Source: Tepidaquicella sp964564635
Lineage (GTDB): Bacteria; Bacteroidota; Ignavibacteria; Tepidaquicellales; Tepidaquicellaceae
Assembly: GCA_964564635.1 (NCBI GenBank)
Contig: CAZMAR010000003.1
Coordinates: 124,001 to 188,000 of the forward strand
Direction of reading: 5' to 3'
Length of the DNA stretch: 64,000 nucleotides
Shown piece by piece: positions 45,736 through 55,194 of the stretch. A program made the translations under genes and the position numbers. Each line of letters opens with the position of its first letter. Position 1 is the first letter of the stretch. The notes beneath the pieces are model-generated. The model made no database searches and was not told the origin of the DNA. It was given only the letters and a program-made list of their open reading frames with translations.

Positions 45736-47520
45736 TTATTTACTAATTTCAAAAGGATATTTTTCCGGATAATACCAATCATCTTCCATATTTCTGCAAG
45801 TAAAGAAAAATCTCAAACTATAGGGGTCATCAATATTATCAAGTGTTACAGTATATAAACCAGAATTATTCCCATCATTATTTAATTCAACAACTTCCAT
45901 TACTTTAGGAATGTAATTATCATTTCCTTCTTCTGTGGTGTAAAGAATTTTAATAAATTCAGGGTCCAATTTACTTTTAGAAGCAACGGATATACTAATT
46001 TTAACTTTATTACCATTAATTTCAATTTCTGGAACATTACTCCAGGCAGGTCCCCAATAAGTTATGGCTTTATATGCATTGATTAATCCCCAACCATAAA
46101 TATTATCGGGATTTCCAGCCCTATCAGCAGTATTTCTTAATGCTTCTCTTACTTGAATAGGGGTTAAATTCGGATGTGCAGATAATATTAAGGCACAAAC
46201 TCCAGCAGTTAAAGGACAGGAAAAAGAAGTCCCATTCATACCACCATAAGTGGAATCATTACCAGTTAAATTTTTTCCAAGAGCAACAAAATTCCTGACA
46301 CCAGGAGCGACAACATCGGGTTTTATTCTGCCATCGGGGGTAGGACCATTGGAACTAAAACTTGCAATCTCACCGCTCAAATCAACTGCACCAACCGAAA
46401 TTACAGAATCACCATCACCGGGCGATCCAAGAGAAGGAGGAATTGTTTGTCCATTATTTCCAGCAGAAGCAACAAAACAAACACCAAGATAAACGGCTCT
46501 TGCTGCAGCAAGAGTTGTAATTGCAACTCTCCCATTATAATGTTCATAAAGATAAGAATTTTTACTAAAGGGCTCATCAAATCCTCTATACCCAAGAGAT
46601 GTAGAAATTACATCGACTCCTTTCGCTTCAGCCCATTCTGTTGCTTCAAGGAAGAAATCTTCTTCTATTGGAGTCTCAGTAGGTACATATTCTGTCTTTG
46701 CAAGAATAATATCTGAACCAAATGCAGGTCCGATTAATTTACCAGGTTTAAATCCTGCAAGGTTTGAAAGTGTTGCAGTACCGTGGGTACTCTGATCTAC
46801 TTTATCAACATAAGTTTGATTTATTTCATTATAAGCATGAGGGTCTTTATTAATAAAATCGTATTCATCAATAATATTCAAATTTCTTGTTGCCTCATGG
46901 TCACGCCACTCAAAGCCACTATCGAAACTTGCAATTAAAACCCCTTTTCCAATAATTCCAAGATCATGAACCATTGGCACATTAATCATTTTCATCTGTT
47001 TATAAGATTTCCCATAATCATATTTATCTTTGAGTACATCTTTCTCAATTTCAAAAACCGTTATATAATCTGTAATTTCAGGTCTTACAAAGTCATTAGA
47101 GTTTTTGTAATTTTTCCCTAATAATCGCAATTCTGCAACATAATTAAGTTTTTTAACTAACTCTATTTGAGATGCAGTAAGATAAGCACTAACTCCATTG
47201 AACCATTTTGACTTTGCAATTATATTGATACCTTTACTTTTTAAGTCATCAATATAAGTTTGCTCAATAGGTAAATCTCCAAAATCGACAAGCCTTTCTT
47301 CTCCAAGCACTTTCAATCTTCTTTGTATAGCTCGTTCTGAAAGTAAATCTAAAGCAACTTTATAGGCATCAGAACCTTTGCTCATATCAACAGACTTGTC
47401 ATAAACACCTTTATCCTTAAAAATAATCCAATATTTTGCATCCGGCTTCTCCTGTGAATACAATGAAACCGCAATAAGTAATACAAAAAATAAAACAAAT
47501 AACTTTGATAAATTTTTCAT
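45736..47520 (-). CDS. S8 family serine peptidase (subtilase), secreted
   Basis: This 594-residue exported protease has a signal peptide (about 1-22, ending LYSQ), an N-terminal propeptide-like region (about 25-180) and a complete catalytic domain with Asp200 in IASFDSGF, His246 in STHGTAT, oxyanion Asn355 in ASAGNNG and Ser432 in GGMNGTSFSC. A beta-rich C-terminal domain of about 110 residues (from WSNVPEIEING) follows but lacks the T9SS sorting motif, so it should stay periplasmic or be released by another route. It begins 18 bases after the E2 gene on the same strand. Confidence 0.93.
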   Translation of the reverse strand: MKNLSKLFVLFFVLLIAVSLYSQEKPDAKYWIIFKDKGVYDKSVDMSKGSDAYKVALDLLSERAIQRRLKVLGEERLVDFGDLPIEQTYIDDLKSKGINIIAKSKWFNGVSAYLTASQIELVKKLNYVAELRLLGKNYKNSNDFVRPEITDYITVFEIEKDVLKDKYDYGKSYKQMKMINVPMVHDLGIIGKGVLIASFDSGFEWRDHEATRNLNIIDEYDFINKDPHAYNEINQTYVDKVDQSTHGTATLSNLAGFKPGKLIGPAFGSDIILAKTEYVPTETPIEEDFFLEATEWAEAKGVDVISTSLGYRGFDEPFSKNSYLYEHYNGRVAITTLAAARAVYLGVCFVASAGNNGQTIPPSLGSPGDGDSVISVGAVDLSGEIASFSSNGPTPDGRIKPDVVAPGVRNFVALGKNLTGNDSTYGGMNGTSFSCPLTAGVCALILSAHPNLTPIQVREALRNTADRAGNPDNIYGWGLINAYKAITYWGPAWSNVPEIEINGNKVKISISVASKSKLDPEFIKILYTTEEGNDNYIPKVMEVVELNNDGNNSGLYTVTLDNIDDPYSLRFFFTCRNMEDDWYYPEKYPFEISK

Positions 47521-47538
47521 TTAATTTATTTTTTATGT

Positions 47539-48852
47539 TTATAAGGAATAATTTTCAAGGTAGTGAACAACTCTCATCAGGAATTTTCCTCCAAGAGCAC
47601 CATCAATTAGACGATGGTCGAAGGAAAGAGTTAGATATACAATAGGTTTAATCACAACAAAATCACCATCATCAGTCTCAAGCACAGCAGGTCTTTTCTT
47701 AATAGCACCAACCCCAAGAATTGCAACCTGTGGTTGATTGATTATCATTGTACCTATTATATTCCCAAATACCCCGTAATTTGAAATCGTAAATGTTCCT
47801 CCCTGAATTTCATCAAGGGTTAATTTTTTTATTTTTGCTCTTTTACCTAAATCATTGATTGCTCTTGCTAAACCAACAAGGTTTTTTCCATCTGCTTCTT
47901 TAATAACAGGAACAATAAGTCCTCCATTATCCATAGCAACAGCAAAGCCGAGATTAACCCGACTTTTCATAATTGCCTTATAAGGTATTGAAGTATTATC
48001 AATAACAGAATTAACTAATGGATAATCTTTCAATGCTTTAACAACAGCATCGGCAATAAAAGGCATATAAGTTAATTTAAATCCTTCCTTTTGTTCAAAT
48101 TCATCTTTTATTTTTTTCCTGACTTTATCAACTGCTGATAAATCACATTCTGCAATAGAATTGACATGTGGAGAAATGCTAACGGATTGCACCATATGTT
48201 CAGCCATTTTCTGCCTGATATTATCAAATTCAAATACACTTATACCCTCTTCATTATAATCAATTGAAATTTTTGGTTTTTCCGGCTGAAAAGCTGGTTT
48301 TGCTTGTTGTTCGGTAATAATAGGTTCTTTTTGGGGAACAACAACATCTTCTTTCTTTACTTTAGCTTTTTGATTAATATATTCAATTATATCTCTTTTG
48401 GTTACTCTACCTTCCAGTCCTGTACCTTTAATAGATTCAAGTTCAGAAATTGAAATTCCTTCTTGTTTAGCTATATTTAATACAAGCGGAGAATAAAATC
48501 GGGTTCCTTTTTCTTCCCCAGTAGTAGTTACAATAGGTTCCTGAATTTTTTCTTGTTTCTGTAATTCCACCTTCTCTTCTTTAACATCTACCTTCGTTTC
48601 AACCGATGCAGTCGCTTCAGTTTCTAACCTTGCAATAACTTTTCCAACTTCAACGACATCATTTTCCTTATATAACACTTCAACAAGAATACCAGATTCC
48701 GGAGATGGTATTTCAGTATCTACTTTATCGGTTGAAATCTCAAGTAATGCTTCATCTTTCTCAACTTTATCTCCAACATTCTTCAACCATTTTAAGATAG
48801 TGCCTTCCAAAATTGATTCACCCATTTTTGGCATTATAATATCTATTATCAT
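47539..48852 (-). CDS. 2-oxo acid dehydrogenase E2 component (dihydrolipoamide acyltransferase)
   Basis: The 437-residue product has an N-terminal lipoyl domain with modifiable Lys43 in STDKVDTEIPSPESG, a peripheral-subunit-binding domain (about 135-175, FYSPLVLNIAKQEGISISEL), and the acyltransferase core ending in SFDHRLIDGALGG with catalytic His413 and Asp417. Core sequence resembles branched-chain or generic Bacteroidota E2 more than pyruvate-specific E2, so substrate is left open. The E1 and E3 genes are not in the window. CAGGAGG, the strongest ribosome site I noticed here, precedes the start. Confidence 0.92.
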   Translation of the reverse strand: MIIDIIMPKMGESILEGTILKWLKNVGDKVEKDEALLEISTDKVDTEIPSPESGILVEVLYKENDVVEVGKVIARLETEATASVETKVDVKEEKVELQKQEKIQEPIVTTTGEEKGTRFYSPLVLNIAKQEGISISELESIKGTGLEGRVTKRDIIEYINQKAKVKKEDVVVPQKEPIITEQQAKPAFQPEKPKISIDYNEEGISVFEFDNIRQKMAEHMVQSVSISPHVNSIAECDLSAVDKVRKKIKDEFEQKEGFKLTYMPFIADAVVKALKDYPLVNSVIDNTSIPYKAIMKSRVNLGFAVAMDNGGLIVPVIKEADGKNLVGLARAINDLGKRAKIKKLTLDEIQGGTFTISNYGVFGNIIGTMIINQPQVAILGVGAIKKRPAVLETDDGDFVVIKPIVYLTLSFDHRLIDGALGGKFLMRVVHYLENYSL

Positions 48853-48941
48853 TTTAAACCTCCTGTTGAATTCATTTCATTTTTGAAAAATAAATTACTT
48901 AATTATAATACAATAACAAAATTTATACTAAAAATGTTACA

Positions 48942-49880
48942 TCAAACCACATTAAACAATGAACTAATAGATTTATTTAAATTAGTTCTTTTTATTGCTT
49001 CTGCAAAGATATTTGAAACAGTCATAACCTCAATATTTTTAGCAGGTTTTTTAAGAGGTATTGTGTCAGTTACAAATAACTTTTTTAGCGGTGAATCTTC
49101 AATACGAGTTATTGCTTCTCCAGATAAAATAGGATGGGTACATGCACCATAGATTTCTTTTGCCCCTTTTTCCTTTAAAACCTTTACAGCATTACAAAAT
49201 GTCCCACCAGTATCGATTAAATCATCAATAATAATAACATTTTTACCTTTAACCTCACCAATAACATTCATAACCACAGCAACATTAGGTTTTGGTCTCC
49301 TTTTATCAATTAAAATCAAATCGGAATGTAAATTTTTAGCATACGCTCTTGCCATTTTAACACTACCAACATCAGGTGCTACAACAGCAAGATTTTTTAG
49401 TTTCATTTTGACAAAATGTTTTAAAAAAATTGCTGAACCATATAAATGATCAACTGGAACATCAAAAAAGCCCTGAATTTGTGGAGCATGCAAATCCATG
49501 GTAATCACTCTATCTGCTCCTGCTTTTTCAAGCAAGTTAGCGACTAATTTTGCTGTTATAGAAACTCTTGGCTGGTCTTTCCTGTCCTGTCTTGCATACC
49601 CAAAATAAGGAATAACTGCATTAACTCTTTTAGCTGATGAACGTCTTGCAGCATCAATCATAATTAGAAGTTCTAATAAATTTTCCGCAGGAGAATTAGT
49701 TGATTGGACAATAAACACATCTGCTCCTCTAATATTTTCATCATATTTAACCCACACCTCACCATCAGAAAAAGTTTTAAATAAAACTTTACCCAATTTA
49801 ATTTTTAAAACTTTACAAATTTTTTCTCCTAATTCATATGAATTTCTGCCAGCGAAAACTTTAAGTGGAAAATTTTTCAT
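48942..49880 (-). CDS. prs: ribose-phosphate pyrophosphokinase
   Basis: This 312-residue cytoplasmic enzyme contains FSDGEVWVKYDENIRG, YFGYARQDRKDQPRVSITAK (ATP site), the VITMDLHAPQIQGFFDVPVDHLY loop and the PRPP motif VIIIDDLIDTGGT. It makes phosphoribosyl pyrophosphate for nucleotides, His and Trp. A candidate promoter (49913-49943) suggests it can be transcribed independently of the sugar genes upstream. E2 follows after 89 bases. Confidence 0.97.
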   Translation of the reverse strand: MKNFPLKVFAGRNSYELGEKICKVLKIKLGKVLFKTFSDGEVWVKYDENIRGADVFIVQSTNSPAENLLELLIMIDAARRSSAKRVNAVIPYFGYARQDRKDQPRVSITAKLVANLLEKAGADRVITMDLHAPQIQGFFDVPVDHLYGSAIFLKHFVKMKLKNLAVVAPDVGSVKMARAYAKNLHSDLILIDKRRPKPNVAVVMNVIGEVKGKNVIIIDDLIDTGGTFCNAVKVLKEKGAKEIYGACTHPILSGEAITRIEDSPLKKLFVTDTIPLKKPAKNIEVMTVSNIFAEAIKRTNLNKSISSLFNVV

Positions 49881-49912
49881 TTGTTTAAATATTAGTTTAG
49901 TTTATCTAAATT

Positions 49913-49943
49913 CAAAATTATTAAATTCCTTTATCTAATTCAA
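49913..49943 (-). promoter_or_regulatory. candidate Bacteroidota-type promoter for prs
   Basis: On the minus strand TTG (49941-49943) is followed after 20 bases by TAATTTTG (49913-49920), a match to the TTG...TAnnTTTG promoter form of Bacteroidota. The box ends 32 bases before the prs start codon and overlaps the end of the upstream aminotransferase gene. AT-rich DNA yields chance matches, so confidence is moderate. Confidence 0.45.
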
Positions 49944-51035
49944 TTTCGTAATTCCGTAAAATTCACCAATCTTGTTGCATATAAATTCAATCTCTTTATT
50001 CTTTAAAGAAGGATAACTTGGTAAACTTATTCCTCTTAAAGCAATATTTTCTGCAATGGGACATTTAAGATTTCTTTTCCTGAACATAGGTAGAAGATGT
50101 AAGGGATAGAAGAAAGGTCTTGTTTCAATATCATTTGCTTCTAAAAATTTTCTTAACCTATTTCTTATACTTTCATTTTCGACTAAAACAGTCACTAACC
50201 AATAAAAATTATCTTTATTATTACTGTGAAATGTAATAGGAAATTTTTCTAAATACTTTCTATATATTACTTCAATCTTCCTTTTTCTCAAGATAATCTT
50301 TTCTACATTTTCAAGTTGGGCTAACCCTAATGCAGCTGATAAATTAGTCATTTTAAAATTGAAACCAGTAGATACAAAAAAAAATTTATCCCCCCTTGTA
50401 GTTCCATGCGTTTTTAGATTATTAATCTTTTTAAAAAGTCTGAAATTATTTGTTACAATCATTCCACCTTCTCCCGTCGTAATTGTTTTATTACCGTAGA
50501 AACTAAAAATTGAGACTTTCCCAAATGACCCCACATGCTTACCCTTGTAATAACTACCAAATGATTCAGCACAATCTTCAATCAGAGGGATATTGTATTC
50601 TTTAGAGATTTTCATTAATTCATCTAAATTACATGGATAACCATAAAGGTGAACTGCTAATATTGCTTTTGTTTTTTTTGTTATCTTTTTACGAACTTCA
50701 TCGGGGTTAATCTGCCAATCTGGTGTAACATCAACGAGAACGGGAACCGCACCATTATTTACTACACTATTTGCAGAAGCTATAAAAGTTAAAGTGGGTA
50801 AAATTACCTCATCTCCATATCCAATATCAAGAGAAGAAATTGCAAGATGTAAAGCACAGGAACCATTGCAACAACTTGTTGCATGTTTTACTCCAATATA
50901 TTCAGCAAATTTTTTCTCGAAGGGACTCAAAAATTTTCCTTTTGACGAAATAAAGTTTGATTTAATACATTCGTTTAAATATTTCAATTCATTACCTGCT
51001 AATAACGGTTGATATATAGGTATTTTATACCGCAT
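49935..51035 (-). CDS. DegT/DnrJ/EryC1/StrS-family sugar aminotransferase
   Basis: The 366-residue PLP enzyme has the family landmarks TSCCNGSCALHLAI, VILPTLTFIASANSV, LIEDCAESFGSYYKGKHVGS and FSFYGNKTITTGEGGM, with the PLP lysine at about 183. Such enzymes transaminate keto-sugar nucleotides (for example perosamine-type or QuiNAc4N sugars) for LPS or surface glycans. The preceding GT9 gene overlaps it by 11 bases, so they are translated together, supporting a role in surface polysaccharide. Confidence 0.92.
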   Translation of the reverse strand: MRYKIPIYQPLLAGNELKYLNECIKSNFISSKGKFLSPFEKKFAEYIGVKHATSCCNGSCALHLAISSLDIGYGDEVILPTLTFIASANSVVNNGAVPVLVDVTPDWQINPDEVRKKITKKTKAILAVHLYGYPCNLDELMKISKEYNIPLIEDCAESFGSYYKGKHVGSFGKVSIFSFYGNKTITTGEGGMIVTNNFRLFKKINNLKTHGTTRGDKFFFVSTGFNFKMTNLSAALGLAQLENVEKIILRKRKIEVIYRKYLEKFPITFHSNNKDNFYWLVTVLVENESIRNRLRKFLEANDIETRPFFYPLHLLPMFRKRNLKCPIAENIALRGISLPSYPSLKNKEIEFICNKIGEFYGITKLN

Positions 51036-52191
51036 TTTTTTTACACATAATTATTTTTTTTTTATAGTCAAACACAATTTTTACAATTTTATTTAAGTCA
51101 ATCATTTTAATACATTCGAGGTTATATGGACATTCTCTTTTCCAGCATGGAGCACATTCAAGCCCCTCTGGAATGATTTTTACTCCATTATCATATAATT
51201 CCACTTCTGACCAGCAGGATAATCCAAACCATGCAATAACAAATTTTTTAAGTGCTATTGCAAGATGCATACCGAAACTATCACCTGAAATCACTATATC
51301 TGCAACATCCATAAAACACGCCCCTTTTCTTATACCCAAATTTGTTGGAGTATTTATAATCTTTTTTCTTTCGCGAGATTTAAAAGCTTTATAGATTGTT
51401 AAATTCCTCTCCGTATCCTCTTTACCCCCTAAAAGTAAAATTACAAATTTATCATTCTGGAGAATAAGTTTAATCAACTCGATGTGTTGTTCAATTGTCA
51501 TCTTTTTATTTGGAAATAATTCCGAACAACCTGTATTTATCCCGATATAAATCTTTTCCAAATCATAATTAATTTCTCTCTTGTATTCTATTATGAAAGA
51601 TTTTTCCTCTTCAGTAAAGTTGAAAATATAAGGGTCTCTTTTATAATCTAACTCAAATACATTGTGAATTATCTCAACACCAGTTTTAGTATTTTCTTTG
51701 AATTTTAATTTATCATTTAGACCAAGTCTGTAAGAATACAATGCACTTTCATTAGCTGGTATTATTTTTCCACTATCATTTAAAAGAAAACCAAGTTTCT
51801 TTTTGGCTGAAATCTCATTAGCAAATGCACAGGCATAATCCGATTTGTCAGCGTTTAGTAATAAATCAAATTTCATATTCCTCAAAATCATTCTTTCTTC
51901 ATCAGTCCACCCCAGAACTCTATCAATTAAATGATTATTAAACAATATCTCTTTTGCTCTTGGCATTGTAATCCAATATACAGTAGAAACAGGAAATTTC
52001 CGCTTTAGAGCATATAGAATGGGGGTATTATCAAGTACATTACCAAGTGCATCTAAAGAAATAATGAGAATCTTCTTTCCAATTTTATTTTCATCAGTCG
52101 GTTCTGCACAGCCTTCATCAAAACAATTTTTATAAGGAAAACAGGGTTTATAACCTGAAAATTTTTTACAATCCGGAATTTTTATTTTCAT
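51025..52191 (-). CDS. glycosyltransferase family 9 protein with cysteine-rich N-terminus
   Basis: This 388-residue protein has the GT9 two-domain layout (KILIISLDALGNVLDNTPIL at the first nucleotide-fold strand; VISGDSFGMHLAIAL near the donor site). It is unusual in a leading segment of about 35 residues with four cysteines (DCKKFSGYKPCFPYKNCFDE and the next GC) and a C-terminal cluster ECAPCWKRECPYNLEC. These could bind a metal or form disulfides. GT9 members transfer heptoses to LPS core. It lies 5 bases after another GT9 gene and overlaps the aminotransferase. Confidence 0.88.
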   Translation of the reverse strand: MKIKIPDCKKFSGYKPCFPYKNCFDEGCAEPTDENKIGKKILIISLDALGNVLDNTPILYALKRKFPVSTVYWITMPRAKEILFNNHLIDRVLGWTDEERMILRNMKFDLLLNADKSDYACAFANEISAKKKLGFLLNDSGKIIPANESALYSYRLGLNDKLKFKENTKTGVEIIHNVFELDYKRDPYIFNFTEEEKSFIIEYKREINYDLEKIYIGINTGCSELFPNKKMTIEQHIELIKLILQNDKFVILLLGGKEDTERNLTIYKAFKSRERKKIINTPTNLGIRKGACFMDVADIVISGDSFGMHLAIALKKFVIAWFGLSCWSEVELYDNGVKIIPEGLECAPCWKRECPYNLECIKMIDLNKIVKIVFDYKKKIIMCKKNAV

Positions 52192-52196
52192 AATTA

Positions 52197-53222
52197 TTAA
52201 CTAATTATAATGTTATTTAAAACATCTTCTACTTTAAGACCTTCTTCAATCATACAAATCTTTTTATCGCTACTACAATTAGCATCACAAAACTCTTTAC
52301 TAACCTCAAGATTAATGGACTTTTCATTTAGAATACCCCAATGCTTAGCAGAGCTTACATTCCGATGACAATGTATAACAATAGACTTAATATCGAGTGC
52401 ATCAGCAATGTGAGCTGCACCTGTTGATGAGGAAATAAATAAATCTGCTTTTGATATACAAATTATTAAATCTCTTAAGGATATAAGTGCCTTAGATAAA
52501 TCAAAGATTCTTTTATCATTTATATTTTTAATTTTTTTGAGAAAATCTTCTGACATTTCCCTTGCGGTAAGAATCAAAGAAAAATTTTTATTATTATATT
52601 TTTTTACAATTTCTTTTATAAGATTATAATATTTCTCCTCTGACCAATTTGGAGCAGATAAACCAGAACCTGTGTGTAGAAATATTTTAAAGGAATTTAA
52701 TGATATTCCGTTATCCAGAAGGATTTGCTCAGCTTTGATTTTCTCATCTTCAGAAATAAATAATTCAACTTTTATATTATTTGTTTCAACCCCAATCCTT
52801 CTTGCTAAATCCATACAATAATCTGCTTCATGTTTAATATTTCTATATTTATTTCTTGAAACCCCTTTACATAAAGTAATTAAACTATATAGCCTGTATC
52901 CGGTCATAAATCTCTTTCTTACCCCACCCCACAGCATTTGAAAAGCAGCCCGTTCCGTCGGAAAGACTAATAACCCATGAGAAAAATTTCTTTCTTTTAT
53001 TTCTCGAACAACATCCCAGAAAGATTCATTTGTTAAATCATCACTAATAATTGAATTAATATTTGGATTGTGTTTGAAAACATCAGCAACAGCTGGATTA
53101 ACAAGTACAGATATATAAGAATCAGGAAATGTTTTTCTTAGTTCTCTAACAAGAGGTGTAATCATTATCACATCACCCACTTTATCTGTCCTGATTATAA
53201 GAATTCTTTTCTGCTTACCCAT
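52197..53222 (-). CDS. glycosyltransferase family 9 (heptosyltransferase-like)
   Basis: The 341-residue product starts KRILIIRTDKVGDVIMITPL, the GT9 opening (RxDxxGDxxxxTP), and has IFLHTGSGLSAPNWSEEKYY and FISSSTGAAHIADALDIKSI, the donor-binding region of heptosyltransferases. The C-terminus carries a cysteine group (EFCDANCSSDKKICMIEEG). It probably adds a heptose or similar sugar to LPS core at the inner-membrane cytoplasmic face. It is the middle of three GT9 genes in one operon. Confidence 0.92.
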   Translation of the reverse strand: MGKQKRILIIRTDKVGDVIMITPLVRELRKTFPDSYISVLVNPAVADVFKHNPNINSIISDDLTNESFWDVVREIKERNFSHGLLVFPTERAAFQMLWGGVRKRFMTGYRLYSLITLCKGVSRNKYRNIKHEADYCMDLARRIGVETNNIKVELFISEDEKIKAEQILLDNGISLNSFKIFLHTGSGLSAPNWSEEKYYNLIKEIVKKYNNKNFSLILTAREMSEDFLKKIKNINDKRIFDLSKALISLRDLIICISKADLFISSSTGAAHIADALDIKSIVIHCHRNVSSAKHWGILNEKSINLEVSKEFCDANCSSDKKICMIEEGLKVEDVLNNIIIS

Positions 53223-53246
53223 TCTACTTTAATTCCGTAAATAAAT

Positions 53247-54287
53247 CTATTGTAATAAATTTATTCTATTTTTATTAATTAATTCTTCTAATTTAAGCAT
53301 AATTTTTTCTTTTGACAATTCAGTCATACAAATATTTCCTATTGGGCAATTTAAATATGCACAACCCAAGCAATCAAGTTTGTCATTAACAATTACTGAA
53401 TGAATATCACCATAAGGTCCCTGCTGTAATGGATTTGTTGGGCCATAGATTCCTAAAACTGGTACTCCTACTGCAGATGCAAGATGAAGTAAACCGGAAT
53501 CGTTTGCAACTACTAATGAACACTTTTTTATCATTGCAGCTGTATATCTTAAAGTTAATTTTGGAATTATATAACAGTAATCCTTATGACTTTCATAAAT
53601 TTTTTTACATTCATTTAATTCCTCATTCGTACCCCATATTAAAAGAAAGTTAGTATTATATTTCCTCCTGATTAAGTAAATCAAATCAATATAATCTTTT
53701 ACTTTATATTTCTTCGACTCCCATCCACCAGAGATTAAAATCCCAATAATCGGGCTATTGATTTTATTCTGTAGAAAAAATTCATTAGCAAGATTTGTAT
53801 GCGGTTCCTGAACAGAAATAAAAAATTCTCTGTATTTAACAGGAACACCAATTGTACGAATAGCAATTAGATTTATTTCAAGATTATGATTCTTATCAAG
53901 ATTTTCACTTGCAGGTACTAAAATATTATAAGCATATTTTCTTCTTGGAAAATCATAGCCGACTCTATATTTAGCACCACTATAATAAGTGAGAAGTGTT
54001 GTTCTTGGGTTGCAAAATAAATCAATAACCAAATCATACTTTTGCTTCCTGATATTTTTAAGTAAACAAAATGAACTATCAGTACCCTTATTAAAAGTCA
54101 ATACACGATTGATATACGGATTACCATATAATACATCTCTGCAATTTAAAGTTGTCAGAAAATTAATTTCAGCATCGCCAAAAAATTCTCTTAAATTTTT
54201 TAAAACAGGTAAAGAAAGAATTACATCACCAATTCCAAAAAATTTAATTACGAGAATTTTTGATATTTCACTATAGTTAATCTTCAT
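53247..54287 (-). CDS. glycosyltransferase family 9 (heptosyltransferase-like)
   Basis: This 346-residue GT9 protein has ILVIKFFGIGDVILSLPVL at the start, PIIGILISGGWESKKYKVKD in the middle and VVANDSGLLHLASAVGVPVL with GIYGPTNPLQQGP at the donor site. The C-terminal CLGCAYLNCPIGNIC repeats the cysteine arrangement of its neighbours. It overlaps the stop of the endonuclease III gene by one base (TAATG), so translation is coupled. Role in LPS core or surface glycan assembly is inferred from family and context. Confidence 0.92.
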   Translation of the reverse strand: MKINYSEISKILVIKFFGIGDVILSLPVLKNLREFFGDAEINFLTTLNCRDVLYGNPYINRVLTFNKGTDSSFCLLKNIRKQKYDLVIDLFCNPRTTLLTYYSGAKYRVGYDFPRRKYAYNILVPASENLDKNHNLEINLIAIRTIGVPVKYREFFISVQEPHTNLANEFFLQNKINSPIIGILISGGWESKKYKVKDYIDLIYLIRRKYNTNFLLIWGTNEELNECKKIYESHKDYCYIIPKLTLRYTAAMIKKCSLVVANDSGLLHLASAVGVPVLGIYGPTNPLQQGPYGDIHSVIVNDKLDCLGCAYLNCPIGNICMTELSKEKIMLKLEELINKNRINLLQ

Positions 54288-55024
54288 TAAATATTTTCAA
54301 GAATTAGAAAATTTTTTTCTTTATTAATAACTTTCTTTTCAATTTTTGAGTTTTTCTGTTTATGTTCATATTTACAATAAACAAAAAGAAAACATTTACT
54401 ACATAAAGGATTTTTTGCTTTACAAATGTTTCTACCAAATCTTATTAAGCTCTTATGTAAAAATAATTTTTTCCCTTGCGGAATTTTATTTGAAATTTCT
54501 AAAAAAGTTTTTTCAGGAGTATTGGTCTTTACAAGACCGAGTCTGTTCAAAATCCTATGAATATGAGTATCCACCGGGAAAACATCTCTATCTAATGCAA
54601 AAGCTAACACACAAGATGCTGTTTTTATTCCTATTCCTTTTAATTGTAATAAATTTTTATAAACTTCGTCGGTCGGTAAGTTACTAAAAAAACTTAAATC
54701 AAAAGTATTATATTTATTGTGAATACTCTTTAAAATACTTTTAATATCCTTTGCTTTCGTATTTGCCATACCACACACTTTTATTTCTTTCTTTATCTCC
54801 TTTAAGCTTCCATTCATTAATTCTTCCCAGCTATGAAACTTTCTTTTCAGATTATTATATGCGATAAATGCTGTTTTGTCAGTAGTATTTTGAGATAATT
54901 TAGTAGCAATCAAAATATCCAGAACAGATTGACTTTTTATATTTTTTTCTGAAATTATTTCATCAAAAAATTTCTTCTCAAATATTTTAATAATTTTAGA
55001 AATCAATTGTTTTTTAATCAGCAA
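54287..55024 (-). CDS. nth: endonuclease III-like DNA glycosylase/AP lyase
   Basis: The 245-residue protein has the helix-hairpin-helix LQLKGIGIKTASCVLAFAL with catalytic Lys134, the VDTHIHRILNRLGL segment with catalytic Asp152, and the iron-sulfur motif C-x6-C-x2-C-x5-C at 201, 208, 211 and 217. It should excise oxidised pyrimidines in base-excision repair. It has about 25 extra basic residues after the cluster (HKQKNSKIEKKVINKEK). Placement at the head of a glycosyltransferase operon is probably incidental. Confidence 0.92.
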   Translation of the reverse strand: MLIKKQLISKIIKIFEKKFFDEIISEKNIKSQSVLDILIATKLSQNTTDKTAFIAYNNLKRKFHSWEELMNGSLKEIKKEIKVCGMANTKAKDIKSILKSIHNKYNTFDLSFFSNLPTDEVYKNLLQLKGIGIKTASCVLAFALDRDVFPVDTHIHRILNRLGLVKTNTPEKTFLEISNKIPQGKKLFLHKSLIRFGRNICKAKNPLCSKCFLFVYCKYEHKQKNSKIEKKVINKEKNFLILENI

Positions 55025-55194
55025 TAAATAAGATAAAAATAAATTAATAATTAATTTGAAAAAAGTAACTTATTTTACTTTTTTTGAATTAATATTATTC
55101 CTATTTTTATTTTTTAAAAAATCACTCATAGTGACCTGCAAAAAAATAGATTATAACTTAATAAAAAACTATTTGTTTAATAAAAAATTTACTT

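Noticed and set aside
45736..47520. S8 protease as a T9SS cargo
   Set aside because: Its C-terminus lacks the PNPFN-type sorting domain seen in the four true cargo proteins.
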